DNA of 8,297 bases, taken from NCBI GenBank assembly GCA_016929465.1, contig JAFGIT010000274.1:1-8297 (forward strand), given 5' to 3'. This document shows, in pieces, positions 1 through 5,772 of this stretch. Below the pieces are notes generated by a model, which was given only the letters and a program-made list of their open reading frames with translations, had not been told where the DNA came from and searched no databases. Numbering within the stretch: position 1 is the first letter of the stretch; every line of letters starts with the position of its first letter. The stretch comes from Candidatus Coatesiibacteriota bacterium (lineage in GTDB: Bacteria; B130-G9). The position numbers and the translations under genes are program-made.

Positions 1-1
1 C

Positions 2-730
2 TACATCGACAAGTGGACTCGCGAGACTCGTGCGAAGTATTTCCTTTTATGGGGTCATCAGGCGTCGCTCCAGGACAAATTGATCGACGCGAAGAGCCAT
101 TTCGCAGAGGCGAGCCGGCTGGGCTATGAGAATGCAGGCATCATGAACAACCTCTCCATCTACTATCAGCGGGCTGGAATGGCAGACGAGGCAGTCATAG
201 CGATGAAACGTGCAGCGGAGCTCGAGCCAAACAACGGGAGATTTCTGACGAGACTCGGCATACTATATTACAATATCGGCAGACTGAACGACGCTATCGA
301 CGGCTTGAAGAAAGCGATTGCCATCGACAGGAGCAATCCGGACGCAACGATTTACCTCGGCAACGCATTCATGGTCAAGGGCGACCAGGAACAGGCCGAG
401 AAGTACTTCAAGATGACGCTCGAGACTATGCCTCACAATATCCAGGCCCATAACAACCTTGGCTTCATCTACAAAGCACAGGGTCGATTCGATGAGGCCG
501 CCGAGCATTTCATGGAGGCGGTTCGAATTGGAACCGAGTCGTATATACCCTACTTCAACCTGGCGACGGTCTATTCGCTCAAGGGAGATAAGGACAGCGC
601 GTTCAAATGGCTGCGCCGTGGCAGGAGGTATATGGATTCGCGCGTTGTTAAATCTATACGGGAACATTCTGATTTCGATAGCATACGGAGCGATCCGCGA
701 TTCGATACCGTGCTCTCTCTGGAAGACTGA
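2..730 (+). CDS. TPR-repeat protein (5' end outside window)
   Basis: The reading frame is open from the left edge to TGA at 728-730, so the visible 242 residues are the C-terminal part of a longer protein. A TTG at 80 could serve as a start, but the codons before it are open and helical in character, so I treat the gene as truncated by the window. At least four to five consecutive 34-residue tetratricopeptide repeats are visible. Their signatures include NNLSIYYQRAGMADEA, LGILYYNIGRLNDAI, YLGNAFMVKGDQEQA, NNLGFIYKAQGRFDEA and FNLATVYSLKGDKDSA. After them comes a C-terminal cap with the HSDFDSIRSDPRF pattern common at the end of bacterial TPR proteins. TPRs are protein-binding scaffolds; the partner cannot be read from the sequence. 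Because the N-terminus is missing, I cannot say whether it is secreted or membrane-anchored. The next gene starts 19 bases downstream and is probably co-transcribed. Confidence 0.88.
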   Translation, partial: YIDKWTRETRAKYFLLWGHQASLQDKLIDAKSHFAEASRLGYENAGIMNNLSIYYQRAGMADEAVIAMKRAAELEPNNGRFLTRLGILYYNIGRLNDAIDGLKKAIAIDRSNPDATIYLGNAFMVKGDQEQAEKYFKMTLETMPHNIQAHNNLGFIYKAQGRFDEAAEHFMEAVRIGTESYIPYFNLATVYSLKGDKDSAFKWLRRGRRYMDSRVVKSIREHSDFDSIRSDPRFDTVLSLED

Positions 731-737
731 ATTAGAC

Positions 738-743
738 GGAAGG
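738..743 (+). promoter_or_regulatory. Ribosome binding site deciding the DUF6677-like start
   Basis: GGAAGG lies 6 bases before the ATG at 750. It supports that start over a much longer in-frame extension (to about 459) that would overlap the TPR gene and shows no protein character. Confidence 0.7.
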
Positions 744-749
744 TTTGGC

Positions 750-1271
750 ATGAAAGACTGGGAAGGGGCCACTGCGCGGACCGCTTCGAGCAAAGCCGGC
801 GCTCTTTTTGTGCTGATTCTTGGTTTACTGGTCCCCGGCGGGGGACATATCTACCTCGGGCGGCGAAAGAAGGCCGCTGTTCTGGCCACGATTATCATCG
901 TGACCTTCTTTCTGGGCATATACCTAAATGGGAGGCTTTATGGCTTCGAGCAAGGACAAAGCGGTTCTGAAACGCTGATAAACTACATCGGTGCACTCGG
1001 GGGACTTGGTAATGGCATCCTGTATATCCTGGCAAAGGCCTCTGGCTTTGGAGAGGGCAACATTGAGGACAAGACATTCGAGCTTGGGGTGGCATTCCTC
1101 CTAAGCTCCGGGCTATTCAATATCCTCGCCGCTGCTGACGCTTACAGATGCTCGGTTGGTTACGATTACGACGCAGCCGAGGAGGCCAGGATCGCTGAAA
1201 AGGAGAAGAGGAAGTCGGAGAAGAAGGCCAGGGCCGCCAAAAGACAATCAGCCAAGCAGGTATCGAAATGA
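750..1271 (+). CDS. DUF6677-like integral membrane protein
   Basis: This 173-residue protein has three to four hydrophobic segments (about residues 15-31, 40-58, 78-94 and 108-128) and a highly charged Lys/Arg/Glu/Ala tail (about 142-173) that is probably cytoplasmic and helical. Between the first two segments is a Gly-rich turn, PGGGHIYLGRRKK (residues 29-41). Near the end of the last segment is SGLFNILAAADAYR (120-133). As I recall the family, these two features match DUF6677 and related small membrane proteins with a conserved PGxGHxYLG motif and a terminal GLxNxLxxxDA motif. The function is unknown. The ATG at 750 has a good ribosome binding site and follows the TPR gene by 19 bases. The stop overlaps the ATG of the next small gene (ATGA), so the two are probably translationally coupled. 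The hydrophobicity and motifs are seen directly; the family name is from memory. Confidence 0.8.
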   Translation: MKDWEGATARTASSKAGALFVLILGLLVPGGGHIYLGRRKKAAVLATIIIVTFFLGIYLNGRLYGFEQGQSGSETLINYIGALGGLGNGILYILAKASGFGEGNIEDKTFELGVAFLLSSGLFNILAAADAYRCSVGYDYDAAEEARIAEKEKRKSEKKARAAKRQSAKQVSK

Positions 1272-1435
1272 CACACTTCCTTTGTCTGGTATATTTATCC
1301 CTCGCGATTTCAATTGTAGTTTCAGTCACGGCGACGAATGACCCCTCGAAGATGCTGAGACGTTCGCTCAGGTACTTCTGCTTCCTGGTGGTAGGCTCGA
1401 TCGCCGCAGGCTGGATAATGCTTCTATTCTCATAA
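1268..1435 (+). CDS. Small two-helix membrane protein, unknown function
   Basis: This 55-codon gene begins with the ATG that overlaps the stop of the DUF6677-like gene by four bases (ATGA) and ends at TAA (1433-1435). The protein has one hydrophobic segment at residues 4-22, a short polar basic loop (DPSKMLRRSLRY, residues 25-36) and a second hydrophobic segment at 37-54. That predicts a hairpin with the Arg/Lys-rich loop inside the cell. A modest CAGG lies 7 bases upstream of the start. The tight overlap, the coding-like amino acid make-up and the clean two-helix pattern argue that it is real. I do not recognise a named family. The position suggests it works with the preceding membrane protein and possibly the TPR protein. 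Confidence 0.72.
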   Translation: MTHFLCLVYLSLAISIVVSVTATNDPSKMLRRSLRYFCFLVVGSIAAGWIMLLFS

Positions 1436-1454
1436 TAATTCTCGACAAGCATCT

Positions 1455-1459
1455 GGAGG
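1455..1459 (+). promoter_or_regulatory. Ribosome binding site of the aldehyde dehydrogenase
   Basis: A perfect GGAGG stands 5 bases before the ATG at 1465 and fixes that start. Confidence 0.8.
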
Positions 1460-1464
1460 TTTCT

Positions 1465-2958
1465 ATGCCGGTTGAATGCAAGAATTACATAAACGGCCAG
1501 TGGGTGGATAGCGTTTCGGGTCGGACCTACGAGAACCGGAATCCCGCGAATCCCGATGACCTGATCGCCACACACCAGAAATCAAACGCTGAGGACGTTG
1601 ACCGCGCTATGAAGGCGGCGCGCGCCGCTCAGAAGAAGTGGGCGCTCGTGCCGGCTCCGAAGCGTGGTGAGATTCTGTTCAAGGTGGGCGACATTCTGAG
1701 ACGCCGCAAAGAGGAGATCGCCCGGGACATGACCCGTGAGATGGGCAAGGTCATTGCCGAGACTCGCGGCGACGTCCAGGAGGCCATAGACATGGCCTTC
1801 TATGCGGCTGGAGAAGGCCGCAGATGCTTCGGCCAGACCGTCCCAGCGGAGATGCCCGACAAGTTCGCGATGTCGATCAGGTCCCCGATTGGCGTCATCT
1901 CAGCGATCACTCCCTGGAACTTCCCCATCGCAATCCCATCATGGAAATCTCTGCCAGCAATCGTCGTCGGTAATGCGGTTGTCATCAAGCCCGCGACCCT
2001 GACCCCGCTCTCCGTCATCCACTTTGCAGAGGTCTATGAAGAAGCCGGCCTCCCACCGGGAGTATTCAACGTGGTCACCGGCTCAGGCGCGGAGATAGGC
2101 GATGAAATGGTCACCCACAAGGAGATCAACCTCATCTCCTTCACCGGCTCCACAGAGATCGGCACCGACATCAGCGTCAAGGCCGCAAAGGGAATGAAGC
2201 GAGTTTGTCTCGAGATGGGCGGCAAGAACGCCATCATGGTCATGGAAGATGCCAAGCTCGACCTCGCGCTGGAAGGCGCGGTCTGGGGCGGTTTCGGAAC
2301 CACAGGCCAGCGCTGCACCGCGACGAGCAGGGTCATCGTCCACAGGAAAGTCGCACAGGAGTTCGCCGATAGGTTCGTCGCAATGACCAAGAAATTGAAG
2401 CTCGGCGATGGCCTCGATCCGTCGGTTCAGGTTGGCCCGACTGTAAGCGAATCCCAGCTCAAATCTGTTCACTCCTACGTCGAGATCGGCAAGGCAGAGG
2501 GCGCCGAGCTGCTGACTGGTGGGAAGCGATGCACTGCACCGGGCTGCGAGAAGGGCAGCTTCTACGAGCCCACGATCTTCTATAATGTGAAGAGAGACAT
2601 GAGAATTGCCCGCGAGGAGATATTCGGGCCGGTCGTATCGGTAATCGTCGTCGATGACCTCGCCGAGGCGATCGACATCTGCAACGACACCGCCTACGGC
2701 CTGTCTGGAGCCATCTACACCCAGGACGTCAATAATGCGTTCGTTGCGATGCGCGAAGTCCATACCGGCATATTCTACGTCAACGCACCGACAATCGGCG
2801 CCGAGATACAGCTGCCGTTCGGCGGCACGAAGGGAACCGGCAATGGCCATAGAGAGGCCGGCACCGCTGCTCTGGACGTGTTCTGCGAGTGGAAAGCTGT
2901 TTACGTCGACTTCAGCGGCAAACTCCAGAGGGCTCAGATAGACGACTTCGAGAATTAG
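1465..2958 (+). CDS. NAD(P)-dependent aldehyde dehydrogenase
   Basis: This is a full-length 497-residue member of the aldehyde dehydrogenase superfamily, which oxidises aldehydes to carboxylic acids in the cytoplasm. All expected motifs are present: the oxyanion Asn in TPWNF (Asn152), the cofactor Lys in IKPA (Lys176), FTGSTEIG (226-233), the general base Glu in LEMGG (Glu250), the nucleophile in GQRCTA (Cys284), EEIFGP (384-389) and LPFGGTKGTGNGHREAG (450-466). The C-terminal WKAVYVDFSGKLQRAQID (476-493) resembles the group that includes the alpha-ketoglutaric semialdehyde dehydrogenase/YcbD-type enzymes, so a semialdehyde substrate is possible but unproven. The residue three after Lys176 is Thr179, where NAD-preferring enzymes usually carry Glu, so NADP use is plausible. 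The gene lies 29 bases after the small membrane protein and ends before a strong terminator. No catabolic neighbours reveal the substrate. Confidence 0.96.
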   Translation: MPVECKNYINGQWVDSVSGRTYENRNPANPDDLIATHQKSNAEDVDRAMKAARAAQKKWALVPAPKRGEILFKVGDILRRRKEEIARDMTREMGKVIAETRGDVQEAIDMAFYAAGEGRRCFGQTVPAEMPDKFAMSIRSPIGVISAITPWNFPIAIPSWKSLPAIVVGNAVVIKPATLTPLSVIHFAEVYEEAGLPPGVFNVVTGSGAEIGDEMVTHKEINLISFTGSTEIGTDISVKAAKGMKRVCLEMGGKNAIMVMEDAKLDLALEGAVWGGFGTTGQRCTATSRVIVHRKVAQEFADRFVAMTKKLKLGDGLDPSVQVGPTVSESQLKSVHSYVEIGKAEGAELLTGGKRCTAPGCEKGSFYEPTIFYNVKRDMRIAREEIFGPVVSVIVVDDLAEAIDICNDTAYGLSGAIYTQDVNNAFVAMREVHTGIFYVNAPTIGAEIQLPFGGTKGTGNGHREAGTAALDVFCEWKAVYVDFSGKLQRAQIDDFEN

Positions 2959-3019
2959 GCCCGGGGCCGCAGTCCGAATATTGTGGACATGGCCCTCATT
3001 TCATAGTTGTATTTATCAC

Positions 3020-3049
3020 AAGGGCGGAGCCAGTCTCCGCCCTTTTTTT
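3020..3049 (+). terminator. Rho-independent terminator after the aldehyde dehydrogenase
   Basis: A perfect GC-rich stem AGGGCGGAG (3021-3029) pairs with CTCCGCCCT (3035-3043) around a five-base loop CCAGT, and the outer A3020-T3044 pair extends it to ten. A run of seven T follows at 3043-3049. It works only on the + strand, because the other side has no T run. It separates the aldehyde dehydrogenase unit from tsaB. The rest of the 2959-3112 gap shows no gene and no convincing promoter. Confidence 0.93.
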
Positions 3050-3112
3050 GAGTGTCATTCAACCGAATGTGGGCGGATAGGTAGCCGTCATTAGATTGGG
3101 TCGAAATACGCT

Positions 3113-3832
3113 GTGAAGATACTTGCCGTAGATACGTCAACGAGAGTCGGTGCCGTGGGCTTCCTCGATACTGAGTCAGGCGCATCCGCAGAGGTCAACA
3201 TCTCTATCGGACAGACGCATTCACAGAGGTTGTTGGGCGCTATCGACTACCTTTTAGGAGTAGTCGAGTGCCCCTTGAGGGAAGTCGATACACTCGCAGT
3301 CTCTACCGGCCCCGGATCATTCACCGGCCTTAGGATCGGCATTAGTATCATGCAGGGGCTCGCGCTCGCGGAAGGCAAGAAACTGACGGCCTTCTCATCA
3401 CTCGAAGCGCTCGCCTTCAATTACGCCGGATGCTCGCATCCCATCTGCCCCATGATCGACGCAAGGCGGAGTGAGGTCTATTGCGGGCTATACCGGTTCG
3501 AGGGGATGAAGCTCATCGAGGAGGCTGTTGAACGAGTTGCCCCAGCTGCCGAATTCGTCCGACTCACGTCCGATGCCGAGACTGTGTTTCTGGGCGATGG
3601 CGCGATAGCATACTCTGATATCATCGAACGCGGGATGAACTGCAGATTCGTGATACCGGCGGAACAGAATGCCCACGTCCGGGGCGCAAGCATAGTTCGC
3701 CTGGTTGAGGCGATGTGCCCGCTCGCGATCGATCCGGGCGACATAAGACCTCGCTATCTGAGAAAATCGGACGCTGAGTTGGCCAAGAGAAAGCCTCGAG
3801 TTCCAACACACGGGTGTCGAGTTGACCGATAG
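3113..3832 (+). CDS. tsaB: tRNA threonylcarbamoyladenosine synthesis protein TsaB
   Basis: TsaB is the inactive ASKHA-fold partner that binds TsaD and helps it transfer threonylcarbamoyl to A37 of tRNAs reading ANN codons (t6A). The 239-residue length fits the family. Visible signatures are the N-terminal strand ILAVDTST (3-10), THSQRLL (35-41), the family hallmark STGPGSFTGLRIG (64-76), PMIDARRSEVY (113-123) and the C-terminal RPRYLRKSDAE (212-222). The start is GTG at 3113, which begins directly with the conserved MKILAVDTST. No good ribosome binding site is visible before it. The last 11 bases overlap the rimI frame, matching the well-known tsaB-rimI gene pair. tsaE and tsaD are not in the window, so the other t6A genes must lie elsewhere. 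The gene is probably essential or nearly so, as is typical for the family. Confidence 0.95.
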   Translation: MKILAVDTSTRVGAVGFLDTESGASAEVNISIGQTHSQRLLGAIDYLLGVVECPLREVDTLAVSTGPGSFTGLRIGISIMQGLALAEGKKLTAFSSLEALAFNYAGCSHPICPMIDARRSEVYCGLYRFEGMKLIEEAVERVAPAAEFVRLTSDAETVFLGDGAIAYSDIIERGMNCRFVIPAEQNAHVRGASIVRLVEAMCPLAIDPGDIRPRYLRKSDAELAKRKPRVPTHGCRVDR

Positions 3833-4325
3833 CATATCAGCCAAAGAGCAATGCCAGGAATTCACGATACGCAAGTTCAGGGACAGAGACCTTCCAGCAA
3901 TTTACAGCCTCGAGCAGGAGGTCTTTGAGCACCCCTGGCCAAGATCAGCGTTCCTATACGTTGCTAAGTCGAATTGGGGACGCGGCGGCGAGATAATCCT
4001 CATGGAGACCAATGTCGAAAACTCGCCGCCAATTCTGGTCGGCTATTCCTGCATGACCTGGGAGAAGGGCATCGGCCACATCCTGAACCTTGGAGTATCG
4101 AAGGCATTCAGGGCGAAGAAATTGGGGGAGCGGCTTCTTTTGGCCACGCTGGAGAGATTCAGGGATAAGAAGCTCTCGATTGCAGTCTTGGAGGTCAGAA
4201 TATCGAACACCATCGCACAGCGGCTCTATGAGAAGCACGGATTCCAGGTTCACCACGTCGAGATGTCCTACTACCCGGACGGTGAGGACGGGCTGGTCAT
4301 GGTCTTGCCCCTTAAGGGCAGATGA
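3822..4325 (+). CDS. rimI: RimI-type N-terminal acetyltransferase (GNAT)
   Basis: RimI acetylates the N-terminal alanine of ribosomal protein S18, and in some bacteria other N-termini, using acetyl-CoA. This 167-residue protein has the GNAT fold landmarks: the substrate-side HPWPRSAF (37-44), strand IGHILNLGV (84-92), an acetyl-CoA pyrophosphate loop at FRAKKLGERLL (96-106), and the RimI signature LEVRISNTIAQRLYEKHGF (123-141), followed by YYPDGEDGLVMVL (150-162). Glu124 and Tyr136 sit where I recall the catalytic base and acid of the family. The acetyl-CoA loop normally reads R/Q-x-x-G-x-G/A, but here the first Gly is Lys (R-A-K-K-L-G). The start is inferred as TTG at 3822. No ATG or GTG suits the frame before the conserved region, and this start gives an 11-base overlap with tsaB, the usual partner. 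Confidence 0.9.
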   Translation: MTDSISAKEQCQEFTIRKFRDRDLPAIYSLEQEVFEHPWPRSAFLYVAKSNWGRGGEIILMETNVENSPPILVGYSCMTWEKGIGHILNLGVSKAFRAKKLGERLLLATLERFRDKKLSIAVLEVRISNTIAQRLYEKHGFQVHHVEMSYYPDGEDGLVMVLPLKGR

Positions 4326-4876
4326 TGCGGGCTTTGCGAGTGTCGCTCGTCCTTTGCCTGGCAGCCGGAGTAACCATTTGCGGGTGCAGCGTTTCCCAGA
4401 CTAGCCTCGATAGTGTATCTGCTGAGAGCTCCCAGCCGGCCCTGTTGGACGCAAGCGCAAAGCCACTCGCACCACCTGGAAACTCGCACTACATCGGCCC
4501 GAATGAATGCAGAACCTGTCACCTCGAGCAATACGACAGCTGGCAGAAGACTGCCCACGCGAGATCCCTGAACGTCCTCATCGATAAAGGCAAATCAAAC
4601 TCGCCCGACTGCCTGCGATGCCACACGACGGGCTTCGGCGAGGCAAGCGGTTTTGGGGATGATGAGGCATCTCCCCTGCTCGCTGCAGTCACCTGCGAGG
4701 CTTGTCATGGCCCCGGATCGGAGCACGCAAGTATCAGGAAGAGTGGCGGCGCGGACGATGGGGAGTACGGCGAGGTCAACTGCTCACAATGCAGCATGGC
4801 CAGAATCTGCATCATCTGTCACAGGCCACCCTATTCAGAGATCAAGTCCGTCAAGGACGGAAAATATCACCGCTAG
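4322..4876 (+). CDS. Multiheme c-type cytochrome lipoprotein (cytochrome c554 family)
   Basis: This 184-residue protein begins with a hydrophobic signal sequence (about residues 5-19) ending in a lipobox-like ICGC, with Cys22 the likely lipidated residue, so it should be anchored at the outer face of a membrane. Four heme-binding CxxCH motifs are clear: CRTCH (63-67), CLRCH (97-101), CEACH (125-129) and CIICH (163-167). A fifth, CSQCS (154-158), has Ser in place of His. The context YIGPNECRTCH, SWQKTAHARS (with a probable distal His79), CHTTGFG and CEACHGPGSEH (His135) matches the cytochrome c554/NrfA-related electron-transfer family. The role is electron transfer in the periplasm; the partner is unknown. 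The start overlaps the rimI stop (ATGA). A second in-frame ATG at 4325 is better spaced from AAGGG (4314-4318) and may be the true start. Heme attachment needs cytochrome c maturation genes, which are not in this window. Confidence 0.9.
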   Translation: MMRALRVSLVLCLAAGVTICGCSVSQTSLDSVSAESSQPALLDASAKPLAPPGNSHYIGPNECRTCHLEQYDSWQKTAHARSLNVLIDKGKSNSPDCLRCHTTGFGEASGFGDDEASPLLAAVTCEACHGPGSEHASIRKSGGADDGEYGEVNCSQCSMARICIICHRPPYSEIKSVKDGKYHR

Positions 4877-4896
4877 TGACGAATGAGGCTCGGTGC

Positions 4897-5712
4897 CTAA
4901 ATCTCCCCAGCCTCTCCATCGGGGCTCGAGAGCAGCTGCTCGAAGCGCCTCATAGACAGGTCTATATAATCACTCTCGGAGTCAATTCCAACGAATCTGC
5001 GCCCATTCAGAGCCGCCGCAATGCCGGTGGTCGCGCTGCCGCAGAAGGGATCGAGGACCAGGTCACCCTCGGTGGTTGAGGCGAGGATCACTCGTCGCAA
5101 GAGCTCCAGCGGCTTCTGCGTCGGGTGCTTTCCATTCGATTTCTCGCAGTCCTTGGGAGAGCATATAGACCAGACCGTTCGCATCTGCCTTTCTGGCTTC
5201 TTGAGCGCATCGCCTTCGTGCCAATCGCCGCCGCGCATGTCGTCGTAGTTGAAGGTATGTCTCGCTTCAGGGTCCTTGATCGCCCATAGTAGAGTCTCAT
5301 GGCTTGCAGTGAAGTAACGGCAGCTGATATTGGGAGCGGCGTTTGGCTTGAACCAGGCGATGTCATTGAGCAGTTTGAAGCCAAGGAGCTGCAGGGCAAA
5401 GCCGCAAGCGTATATGGAATGGTAGGTTCCGCTAATCCAGATCGAGCCTTCTGGCTTGAGAACCCGCCTGCATTCGGAAATCCACGCCTTATGAAACTCG
5501 AAATCCGCCTCAATGCCGCTGCTGGTGTCCCACTCTCCCTTGTTGACACTTACCCTTTTCCCAGCATGGCACGTGAAGCCATCGTTGGAAAGATGATACG
5601 GCGGATCGGCAAAGACCATGTCGAAGTGGTCCTCACCAAATCCCCTTAGAACCTCGAGGCAATCGCCTTCGAAGAGGCTGAAGCCATCCCGTTCGTAGCG
5701 TGGTGTGCTCAT
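4897..5712 (-). CDS. DpnA-like beta-class DNA methyltransferase
   Basis: This 271-residue amino-methyltransferase transfers a methyl group from S-adenosylmethionine to adenine (or less likely the N4 of cytosine) in DNA. The catalytic motif IV, ADPPY (35-39), precedes the SAM-binding motif I, LDPFCGSATTG (220-230), the order of the beta class. GKHPTQKP (194-201) lies just before motif I. The stretch after DPPY, HLSNDGF...VSVNKGEWD, together with APNISCRYFTASHETLLWA, resembles DpnA (M2.DpnII/M2.MboI), whose target is GATC and which can act on single-stranded DNA. The GATC target here is inference. I chose the ATG at 5712 because homology begins at MSTPRYERDGFSLFEGDCLEVL. In-frame alternatives are ATG at 5730 and GTG at 5769, and none has a strong ribosome binding site. 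No endonuclease gene is adjacent, so it may be a solitary methyltransferase. Confidence 0.92.
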   Translation of the reverse strand: MSTPRYERDGFSLFEGDCLEVLRGFGEDHFDMVFADPPYHLSNDGFTCHAGKRVSVNKGEWDTSSGIEADFEFHKAWISECRRVLKPEGSIWISGTYHSIYACGFALQLLGFKLLNDIAWFKPNAAPNISCRYFTASHETLLWAIKDPEARHTFNYDDMRGGDWHEGDALKKPERQMRTVWSICSPKDCEKSNGKHPTQKPLELLRRVILASTTEGDLVLDPFCGSATTGIAAALNGRRFVGIDSESDYIDLSMRRFEQLLSSPDGEAGEI

Positions 5713-5772
5713 GGCGATGACATTTACCATGAAAACAGATAGACCGGCAAGGTCTGCTCGTGCGAACACCCG

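Noticed and set aside
459-749. N-terminal extension of the DUF6677-like frame into the TPR gene
   Set aside because: The extension overlaps the TPR repeats and encodes an Arg/Ser-rich shadow sequence. A good ribosome binding site sits before the ATG at 750.
2083-2850. Long open frame of 255 codons on the - strand inside the aldehyde dehydrogenase gene
   Set aside because: It is a shadow of a well-conserved, fully supported gene with strong third-position GC bias. Its composition shows no recognisable protein motif.
3050-3112. Promoter for tsaB downstream of the terminator
   Set aside because: A promoter is expected here, but I found no -35/-10 pair with acceptable spacing and match, so I do not mark one.
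4885-4914. Inverted repeat GAGGCT/AGCCTC between the convergent cytochrome and methyltransferase genes as a bidirectional terminator
   Set aside because: The stem is only six pairs with an 18-base loop, there is no T run on either strand, and half of it lies inside the methyltransferase coding sequence.
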